Shown piece by piece: positions 1 to 4,793 of a stretch of DNA of 7,049 nucleotides; within the stretch, counting starts at the first letter, position 1, and every line of letters begins with the position of its first letter. The notes beneath the pieces were generated by a model. It searched no databases. It worked only from the letters and a program-made list of their open reading frames with translations, and was not told where the DNA came from. A program made the translations under genes and the position numbers. Origin of the DNA: CAZCJA01 sp964499015 (GTDB lineage: Bacteria; Elusimicrobiota; Elusimicrobia; F11); the NCBI GenBank assembly GCA_964499015.1, contig CAZCJA010000095.1:1-7049 (forward strand). Reading direction: 5' to 3'.

Positions 1-333
1 GGCGGCGATCCGCTCGGCACCGGCACCGGCGGCCCGGGTTATCGCTTTGAGGACGAGGTCAACAACCGCACGTTCGATAAAGTCGGCATCCTGGCTATGG
101 CCAACGCCGGCCCGAACACCAACGGCAGTCAGTTCTTTATCACCGTCACCAAGACTCCGTGGCTCAACGGCAAGCACACTATCTTCGGCGAAGTGACCGA
201 AGGGTATGACGTGGTCGAGAAAATCTCCAAAGTTGAGGGAACCCCTGGGAACAATCGCCCCTACAAGGATGTTGTACTCGAACGTATAGATATTGAGACG
301 ATTCCGGCAAAAGCCGAAAAGTCTTCAAAATAA
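1..333 (+). CDS. Peptidyl-prolyl cis-trans isomerase, cyclophilin type (5' truncated)
   Basis: Reading from base 1 gives 110 codons and a TAA stop; the true start lies before the window. Cyclophilins catalyse cis-trans isomerisation of Xaa-Pro bonds and help proteins fold. The fragment shows the C-terminal two thirds of the fold: GTGTGGPGYRFEDE (residues 6-19 of the fragment), MANAGPNTNGSQFFIT (33-48) and WLNGKHTIFGEV (54-65). These contain the counterparts of the active-site Ala-Asn, Gln, Phe, Trp and His known from human cyclophilin A. The protein ends in a short charged Lys/Ser tail. Because the N-terminus is missing, I cannot say whether it carried a signal peptide and is exported. It lies 11 bases upstream of the peroxiredoxin gene and is probably co-transcribed with it. 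The family assignment is secure; the specific paralogue is not. Confidence 0.95.
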   Translation, partial: GGDPLGTGTGGPGYRFEDEVNNRTFDKVGILAMANAGPNTNGSQFFITVTKTPWLNGKHTIFGEVTEGYDVVEKISKVEGTPGNNRPYKDVVLERIDIETIPAKAEKSSK

Positions 334-338
334 GGAGG
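333..338 (+). promoter_or_regulatory. Shine-Dalgarno site fixing the GTG start of the peroxiredoxin
   Basis: AGGAGG begins at the last base of the cyclophilin stop codon and sits 6 bases before GTG 345. The perfect site and ideal spacing support the GTG start. No other in-frame start is as well placed, and the protein begun there (MSLVQKNAPDF) starts as peroxiredoxins usually do. Confidence 0.85.
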
Positions 339-344
339 TTTCAC

Positions 345-923
345 GTGAGTCTCGTACAAAAAAACGCACCCGATTTTAAGGGGAAGGCCGTGGTCGGCCA
401 TGAGTTCAGAGATCTTTCTCTGGGCCAATATAAGGGTAAATGGTTGGTATTGTTCTTCTACCCGCTCGACTTTACCTTCGTCTGTCCGACGGAAATTATC
501 GACTTTTCTGAGCGCGCCGACGAATTCAAGAAGCTTAATGCCGAAGTGGTCGGTTGTTCGGTGGACAGTGAATTCACCCACCTCGCCTGGATCAACACTT
601 CTCGCAAAGAAGGCGGGCTCGGCAAGCTCAACTACCCTCTTCTCTCCGACATTAATAAGAACATAGCGCAGGATTACGGCGTTTTGGCCGGCGGCGTGGC
701 ACTTCGCGGCTTATTTATCATCAATCCGAAGGGGCAAGTCGTATATGAAGTGGTGCATGACCTTGCGGTCGGACGTAACCCGGACGAAACTCTCCGCGTT
801 TTGGCGGCCTTCCAACAGGTGGAAAAAACCGGTGAAGTGTGCCCGTCCAGCTGGAAGCCGGGCGCAAAAACGATGAAAGCCGACCCGGTCGGTTCGAAAG
901 AGTATTTTGCAGGAGTGAAGTAA
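345..923 (+). CDS. Typical 2-Cys peroxiredoxin (Prx1/AhpC subfamily) with GGLG and YF motifs
   Basis: This is a 192-residue thiol peroxidase, the usual length for the family, that would reduce H2O2, organic peroxides and possibly peroxynitrite in the cytoplasm. The peroxidatic Cys47 lies in PLDFTFVCPTE (40-50) with Pro40 and Thr44 of the active-site PxxxT/SxxC pattern; Arg121 in ALRGLFII is the likely catalytic arginine. The resolving Cys166 lies in GEVCPSSWKPG (163-173). The protein has GGLG at 90-93 and a C-terminal YF at 187-188. In eukaryotic Prx1/Prx2 this pair slows disulfide formation and makes the enzyme prone to over-oxidation. There is no signal peptide. No dedicated reductase such as AhpF is visible nearby, so thioredoxin is the default electron donor by family knowledge. 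The gene lies between a cyclophilin and a 9-codon Cys-Gly-Cys ORF. The family call is very secure; over-oxidation sensitivity is inferred from the motifs. Confidence 0.97.
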   Translation: MSLVQKNAPDFKGKAVVGHEFRDLSLGQYKGKWLVLFFYPLDFTFVCPTEIIDFSERADEFKKLNAEVVGCSVDSEFTHLAWINTSRKEGGLGKLNYPLLSDINKNIAQDYGVLAGGVALRGLFIINPKGQVVYEVVHDLAVGRNPDETLRVLAAFQQVEKTGEVCPSSWKPGAKTMKADPVGSKEYFAGVK

Positions 924-938
924 GTTTGCAAAATTTAT

Positions 939-946
939 AGGAGGTG
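939..946 (+). promoter_or_regulatory. Perfect Shine-Dalgarno site in front of a 9-codon ORF
   Basis: AGGAGGTG matches the 3' end of bacterial 16S rRNA over eight bases and sits 6 bases before ATG 953. It is 15 bases after the peroxiredoxin stop codon. No longer gene follows on this strand before the terminator, so its only visible client is the micro-ORF. Confidence 0.7.
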
Positions 947-952
947 AATCCT

Positions 953-982
953 ATGGGCCCGAAAAGTCCTTGTGGTTGCTAA
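953..982 (+). CDS. Putative 9-residue micropeptide ending in Cys-Gly-Cys
   Basis: ATG to TAA encodes MGPKSPCGC. It is far too short for ordinary gene calling, but it has an 8-base perfect Shine-Dalgarno at ideal spacing, begins 29 bases after the peroxiredoxin stop and is followed directly by a hairpin and a terminator. Two of the last three residues are cysteine in a CxC arrangement, which can form an intramolecular disulfide or bind a soft metal ion. I do not recognise a family. Its position behind a thiol peroxidase suggests a redox role, such as a small thiol donor, a chaperone for a metal, or a tag for modification; this is inference. It is unlikely to be an attenuator leader, because no same-strand gene follows the terminator for about 2 kb. 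The alternative is a chance ORF behind a ribosome-binding site that serves only mRNA stability. Confidence 0.5.
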   Translation: MGPKSPCGC

Positions 983-991
983 ACCTTAACA

Positions 992-1011
992 GTCCGCAAT
1001 AACCAGCGGAC
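992..1011 (+). other. Small hairpin between micro-ORF and terminator
   Basis: GTCCGC (992-997) and GCGGAC (1006-1011) form a perfect 6-bp stem with an 8-base loop. The loop bases AACCA (1001-1005) are complementary to TGGTT at 973-977 inside the micro-ORF, so a loop-to-ORF contact (pseudoknot) is possible. The only T-rich tract is further downstream, so this stem is not itself a terminator. It could be an RNA-stability element or chance. Confidence 0.35.
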
Positions 1012-1017
1012 AAAGAG

Positions 1018-1073
1018 CAGGCCGACATCGACCCCCCTCCCGGGGGCTTCCCGATTCGGCCTGTTTCTTTTTT
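1018..1073 (+). terminator. Strong rho-independent terminator of the cyclophilin-peroxiredoxin unit
   Basis: CAGGCCGA (1018-1025) pairs perfectly with TCGGCCTG (1056-1063). The stem continues inward through ATCG/CGAT (1027-1030 with 1052-1055), with one bulged C, and is capped by a C-run (1033-1037) pairing with GGGGG (1042-1046). A T-rich tract (TTTCTTTTTT, 1064-1073) follows at once. In the opposite direction the hairpin is followed only by a weak CTCTTTG stretch, so it may act poorly on the convergent minus-strand transcript. The T-tract overlaps the stop codon of the minus-strand gene. Confidence 0.92.
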
Positions 1074-2088
1074 AGCGGAGCTTGGCGGCGAGGGTGGTAA
1101 GGGTTTGAAGGGCGGCCGAGGCTTTTTCGACCTTGTGGGATTGAAGCCCCGCATCGAAGGAAAGCCATAATTGGCCTGCCGGCACGGCTTTTAGCGCTTC
1201 ACTGACGCGCGATGCCAGCAGGCGCGGCGTTTCCTCTTCGAGCGCCTGCGCCTCAATAAAACCCACGGAGATGTCTTTCTTCGTGGGTTTCTTTTTGATG
1301 AGCGGCAGGACGGAGAGCAGCGGATTTACGTGGCTGATGTGAAGCTGGTCGACGGGCAAAGACTGCAGTTTGTCCCAATACGGTGTGAGATCCCCGTAAA
1401 CGTGGTTAAGAATAAAGTAGGCGTTGAAGCCTGTGGTGATTTCCTTGAGCGCGTCGGCAAAAAGGGGATATTCGGCCGGTTTGGCCGAGAGCGCGGGTTC
1501 GTCGATCTGGATGATTTTGGCGCCGAGTTCCACCAGCGCGGCAATTTCCTTGCGCACGACAGCAGCCAAGCCCCGGCACAACGCTTCGCGCGACGGATAA
1601 TGCTCGTTGAACGAGCAATCCATTAACGTATAGGGGCCCGTGACCATTGCTTTTACCGGTTTGTGCGTAAGGCGTTGGGCGTAATGCCACATCGGCGCCG
1701 CAATCGCTCCTTTCCACTCAACAGGGCCCGCCACCACCGGCTTGCGAACGTAGGAGTTTCCGTAGCAGCGCACAAAGCCGCCGTTAATAAACCCGCCTAA
1801 TTTGTCGGAGAAGAAGGCTGCCATGTCGTTGCGGTTCATTCCTCCGTCCACGAACACGTCCAGCTTCGCCCTTTCTTGTTCGCGGATCCAAAGATCGGTC
1901 GATAATTTTTCCTTGCGATCAAGTTCGGCGGCCGGTTGGACGCCTTTCTCCACTTTGTAACGGATTTCTTTTAAATCTTCGTGCTTGGGAAACGTGCCGA
2001 CCATGGTGGCCGGATAAAGCGGCAGTTTGAGTCCCAGCGCTTCGAGTTTTTTGCGGCCGCTGGACATGGGAACATTTGGGGCGCTCAT
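1072..2088 (-). CDS. MetE C-terminal-half-like protein lacking the zinc cysteines
   Basis: This 338-residue protein resembles the catalytic C-terminal barrel of cobalamin-independent methionine synthase. Visible landmarks are YPATMVGTFPKHEDLK (25-40, matching the family's IGSFPQT..IR strand), NRNDMAAFF (85-93), MVTGPYT (148-154) and IIQIDEPAL (192-200). Known MetE enzymes bind zinc through a His-x-Cys pair, a Glu and a Cys in the NPDCGL loop. Here the first site reads LNHVYG, with His229 kept and the Cys position occupied by Tyr231, and the loop reads SFDAGL, with Ala313 in place of the Cys. A canonical zinc-thiolate reaction with homocysteine is therefore doubtful. The start is taken at ATG 2088, which overlaps the upstream stop as ATGA with AAGGA nine bases before it. 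A longer reading to 2214 would run inside the upstream gene. Methyl transfer, a regulatory or pseudoenzyme role, or another thiol chemistry are all possible. Confidence 0.85.
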   Translation of the reverse strand: MSAPNVPMSSGRKKLEALGLKLPLYPATMVGTFPKHEDLKEIRYKVEKGVQPAAELDRKEKLSTDLWIREQERAKLDVFVDGGMNRNDMAAFFSDKLGGFINGGFVRCYGNSYVRKPVVAGPVEWKGAIAAPMWHYAQRLTHKPVKAMVTGPYTLMDCSFNEHYPSREALCRGLAAVVRKEIAALVELGAKIIQIDEPALSAKPAEYPLFADALKEITTGFNAYFILNHVYGDLTPYWDKLQSLPVDQLHISHVNPLLSVLPLIKKKPTKKDISVGFIEAQALEEETPRLLASRVSEALKAVPAGQLWLSFDAGLQSHKVEKASAALQTLTTLAAKLR

Positions 2089-3071
2089 GCGCTTAAATCC
2101 TTCTTCAGCTGTCCGAGTTGCCGGAGTTTCTCGACGGCGCTGGCGCGCGGCAGTTGTTCGAGGCCGGACGACGGCGTCACGTAGAAAAAAGCGGGGTTGG
2201 TTTTTGCCATCCAAGCCCGAATGGCGGCGACAACGGGTGATAAATCTTCCAGGCGTCGTTCGGAAGCGTTGACCGCGCCGAATCCGAGCGCCATCGGCGC
2301 GGGGTTGGCCATGATCTTAATGAAGAGCGCGTCACGGTCCCGGTTCAAGTCCAAATTGAGCGCGTGGACGGGCAAGGTGATTAACTTTTCATAGATCGGC
2401 GCCAGCGCGGCCGAGCCCACGGCCAAAATGAACCGGGCCGAGGGTTTGTTGCGGACGATGGTTTCCAATGATTTCTTGAGTAGAGGCATGTCCTCGGGAG
2501 AACGGGCGATCATGGGCTCGTCGATCTGAATCAATTTGGCGCCGCCTTTGACGAGCGCGTTAATTTCATTAACCAGAATGGCCGTGAAAGCGTCGACGCG
2601 GGCCGCGGTTTTCTTCAGCGCTGGGGCGGAGGAGGCGGTGTGGTGCGCCAGCGTCAGCGGGCCGGTTAAAATTGTTCTAATCGGGGCGGTCGAATGTGCG
2701 GCCGCGAATTGATAAAACGGAAGGGCGGCGGGTTTCCCCGGTTTGGGTTTGGCGGTGAAAACCGGGAGCCGATAGTAGAAATTGCCGTCCAAGTAGCGGG
2801 TGAAGTTGGTTAGCTTGACGCCCGCCATGTTTTGGCAGAAAAAGGAAATAGGGTCGGGCCAGCCGATGAGACCGTCGGTGATTTCGTCCAGGCCCGCGTC
2901 GGTTTGTTCGCGCAGGACTTCCTGGATGACGGATTGCTCGACGTCGCGGAAGGCGTGCGCCGATATTTCCTGTTTAAGCCAGTGTCCCATGCCGCGGCGA
3001 TAACGTTGTTCGTCTTTGTTTTCGCCGATGCGCGGGAAGCCGCCGGTGTTGGCCGCTAAAATTTGTGCCAT
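2085..3071 (-). CDS. MetE N-terminal-half-like protein
   Basis: This 328-residue protein has the UROD/MetE-like barrel and looks most like the N-terminal half of full-length MetE. It begins ILAANTGGFPRIG (4-16, compare the family's N-terminal GFPRVG) and shows ILTGPLTLAHH (134-144) and LIQIDEPMI (180-188). The segment GAVNASERRLEDL (265-277) matches the N-half GLINGRN region. In full-length MetE this half has no zinc site and supports the catalytic half. Here the loop equivalent to NPDCGL reads TPSSGL, with Ser302 at the Cys position, as expected for an N-half. Its TGA stop overlaps the start of the C-half gene by four bases, so the two halves are translationally coupled and probably form a complex. 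No convincing Shine-Dalgarno precedes ATG 3071, and the leader is short. A split MetE is known in some archaea, where the C-half keeps its zinc ligands; here it does not. Confidence 0.85.
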   Translation of the reverse strand: MAQILAANTGGFPRIGENKDEQRYRRGMGHWLKQEISAHAFRDVEQSVIQEVLREQTDAGLDEITDGLIGWPDPISFFCQNMAGVKLTNFTRYLDGNFYYRLPVFTAKPKPGKPAALPFYQFAAAHSTAPIRTILTGPLTLAHHTASSAPALKKTAARVDAFTAILVNEINALVKGGAKLIQIDEPMIARSPEDMPLLKKSLETIVRNKPSARFILAVGSAALAPIYEKLITLPVHALNLDLNRDRDALFIKIMANPAPMALGFGAVNASERRLEDLSPVVAAIRAWMAKTNPAFFYVTPSSGLEQLPRASAVEKLRQLGQLKKDLSA

Positions 3072-3117
3072 AAAGCGATTTTAGACTTAAAATCTTCACA
3101 ATTTGAGGAGAAAATAA
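3072..3117. promoter_or_regulatory. Divergent promoter region of the MetE-like pair and the DUF1805-rlmD-mfd operon
   Basis: This 46-base AT-rich gap separates two divergent units and must hold signals for both, unless one is driven from within the other's gene. TAAAAT on the plus strand (3088-3093) and TAAAAT on the minus strand (3083-3078) are candidate -10 boxes. I find no convincing -35 box at ideal spacing for either. GAGGAG at 3105-3110 is a good ribosome-binding site, seven bases before ATG 3118. Confidence 0.45.
3077..3094. repeat. Perfect inverted repeat in the divergent intergenic region
   Basis: GATTTTA (3077-3083), spacer GACT, TAAAATC (3088-3094): 7-bp arms with a 4-base spacer. 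The symmetry places two TAAAAT boxes facing opposite ways. It could be a symmetric bidirectional promoter core or the operator of a dimeric regulator; the sequence alone cannot decide. Confidence 0.6.
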
Positions 3118-3405
3118 ATGAGAACCATCGACGTTGAATTGGACGGGAAGAAAGGCGTGGGCATGGAGATCACATTGCCCAAAGCGAATTTGGTGCTGGT
3201 TAAAGGCACGAAGGGCTTCGTCATGTGCGGCTATCTGAACGTGGACGTCGCCGAAAAGATGGGTGAGGCCGCCGCCGTGGTGCGCGGGGTCAAAACCGTC
3301 GACGATTTGCTCAAGGCCAACGTGGCCGCCGTCACGGCGGCCGCGCAGAAGCGCGGCGTTAAAGTCGGCATGACGGGCAAAGAAGCGCTCACGCATCTCC
3401 TTTAA
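3118..3405 (+). CDS. DUF1805 (YunC-like) protein
   Basis: This 95-residue protein closely follows the pattern of Bacillus subtilis YunC, the reference member of DUF1805: LPKANLVLVKGTKGFVMCGYLNVDVAEKMGEAAA (about 20-53, with Cys37 in the MCG motif), VRGVKTVDDLL (55-65) and the C-terminal GVKVGMTGKEAL (84-95 region). The length is normal for the family. It is a small soluble protein with no signal peptide or membrane segment. No biochemical function is established for the family as far as I know. The start has a GAGGAG site seven bases upstream. It is the first gene of the operon and its TAA shares one base with the ATG of the RNA methyltransferase (TAATG), which couples their translation. That link hints at an RNA- or growth-related role but does not show one. 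Confidence 0.9.
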   Translation: MRTIDVELDGKKGVGMEITLPKANLVLVKGTKGFVMCGYLNVDVAEKMGEAAAVVRGVKTVDDLLKANVAAVTAAAQKRGVKVGMTGKEALTHLL

Positions 3406-4793
3406 TGTCCGAGAAGCAAATCGTTAAGATCGACCGCCTCGCTCTCGAGGGCGATGGCGTGGGCCGCCAGGACGGCAAAGTCGCTTTCGTTCCGTATGGC
3501 CTTCCAGGCGAGACCGTCGAAGGGAAAATCCTCGAGCAGAAGAAAAATTTCAGCCGTATTCTGCCCACCCGCGTCGTTCAGCCGAACAAAGAGCGCGTTA
3601 ATCCGCCGTGTCCGTATCACTTTCAGCCGGGAAAGACGATGTGGTGCGGCGGCTGCGATTGGCAGCATCTTTCGCATAACCTGCAGAAAAAATCAAAGCG
3701 TGATTTGGTTGTGGAAACGCTGGTGCGTTTGGGCGGGGTGCCCAACCCGCCGGTGGAAGAGACCTTGACCGTTGGCGAACCGTGGCGCTACCGCAACAAA
3801 GTGCAGATCCCTTTTCAGAAACGCCACGGCAAAACCGTCGCCGGTTTTTTCGCCCCGCAGTCGCACGAGATCGTGGAATTCGACGACTGCATCGTCCAGC
3901 CCGAACTCTCCGTCCAGATTTTTAAAACCGTTAAAGCGCTGGCGGATAAATTCCGCTGGGCCCCCTATGAGGAAGACGCCCGGGATGACGACCGCGCCCG
4001 CGGCTGGTTGCGGCACTTGTTGGTCCGTACCGATCGCACGGGGCAAGCGCTGGTGGCGCTGGTCGTTACAAATCCCCGCGTCGAACACCGCGATGAGTTC
4101 ATCGCCGCGCTGCGCGCCGCGCATCCGCAGGTGACCGGCATCCATATAAACGTGCAGTCCGCCAAAACCAATGTGATTCTGGGCCGCCAATGGATTTCGT
4201 TGTGGGGCAAGGGCGAGCTTACGGAGGAAATGGGCGGCGTGATACTGGGCTATTCGATCGCGTCGTTTTTCCAGATCAACACCGCGACCGCGGAAGAGCT
4301 TTATAAACGCGCCATCGACGAGGCCGATTTGAAGCCTGATTTCACCGTGACCGATTTGTACTGCGGCGTCGGCGGTTTTTCGCTGCTCGCGGCCAAAAAA
4401 GCCGCGTTTGTGTTCGGTGTGGAGGAAGCGCCGTCGTCCATCGAGGACGCCAAAAAAAACGCGTTGCTCAATAAATTGCCCAACGTCGAATTTTTAACGG
4501 CATCGGTGGAAAGCCTGTTCGACCCGAAGGGCATGAACCGCTGGGCGCCGATTAATAAGGAAAAGCTTGTGGTGATTCTGGATCCGCCGCGCTCCGGCGT
4601 GGAGGATGCGGTGCGCCGCGGTTTGCTTGAGGTTCTGCCCAAACGGATTATTTACGTGTCTTGCAACCCGGCCACACTCGCGCGCGATCTGAAAGCCCTC
4701 TCCGCGCGTTATAAGCTCGTGAAGGCCATCCCCGTCGACATGTTCCCGCAAACCGCGCACATCGAAGTGATCGCGCGCCTGGAGCGCATTTGA
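3405..4793 (+). CDS. rlmD: 23S rRNA (uracil-C5)-methyltransferase, RlmD/TrmA family
   Basis: This 462-residue enzyme would make 5-methyluridine in RNA from S-adenosylmethionine. A TRAM-type RNA-binding domain occupies about residues 1-60 (KIDRLALEGDGVGRQDGKVAFV). Four cysteines fit the family's 4Fe-4S site: Cys69, Cys81, Cys84 and Cys162. The methyltransferase domain shows FFQIN (288-292), the SAM loop DLYCGVGGFSLLAA (317-330), DPPRSGVED (393-401), the catalytic Cys420 in YVSCNPATLARDL and Glu454 in MFPQTAHIE. The TRAM domain and Fe-S set favour rRNA enzymes (RlmD, or the RlmCD type) over tRNA-specific TrmA, but the exact uridine cannot be read from sequence. No Shine-Dalgarno precedes the ATG; the TAATG overlap implies reinitiation after the DUF1805 gene. 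The spacing between the first two cluster cysteines is longer than in E. coli RlmD. Confidence 0.92.
   Translation: MSEKQIVKIDRLALEGDGVGRQDGKVAFVPYGLPGETVEGKILEQKKNFSRILPTRVVQPNKERVNPPCPYHFQPGKTMWCGGCDWQHLSHNLQKKSKRDLVVETLVRLGGVPNPPVEETLTVGEPWRYRNKVQIPFQKRHGKTVAGFFAPQSHEIVEFDDCIVQPELSVQIFKTVKALADKFRWAPYEEDARDDDRARGWLRHLLVRTDRTGQALVALVVTNPRVEHRDEFIAALRAAHPQVTGIHINVQSAKTNVILGRQWISLWGKGELTEEMGGVILGYSIASFFQINTATAEELYKRAIDEADLKPDFTVTDLYCGVGGFSLLAAKKAAFVFGVEEAPSSIEDAKKNALLNKLPNVEFLTASVESLFDPKGMNRWAPINKEKLVVILDPPRSGVEDAVRRGLLEVLPKRIIYVSCNPATLARDLKALSARYKLVKAIPVDMFPQTAHIEVIARLERI

Noticed and set aside
953..1073. Leader peptide with transcription attenuator
   Set aside because: A cysteine-rich leader followed by a terminator resembles an attenuator, but the next downstream genes are on the opposite strand, so there is nothing to attenuate.
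2085..2088. Frameshift splitting a single metE gene
   Set aside because: Each half has complete domain motifs, its own start and a classic 4-base coupling overlap; no residual linker is left out of frame.
2089..2214. N-terminal extension of the MetE C-half gene
   Set aside because: The extra 42 codons lie inside the upstream gene in another frame, are Arg-rich and unlike the family. ATG 2088 has an ATGA overlap and a Shine-Dalgarno.
2974..3396. 140-codon minus-strand frame spanning the divergent gap
   Set aside because: It overlaps both the DUF1805 gene and the start of the MetE N-half gene in a shadow frame, and its protein is His/Arg-rich without domain signals.
4791..4793. TGA at the rlmD end read as selenocysteine, giving an rlmD-mfd fusion
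   Set aside because: mfd is in a different frame, rlmD ends normally after its IEVIARLERI tail, and no selenocysteine insertion hairpin was seen.
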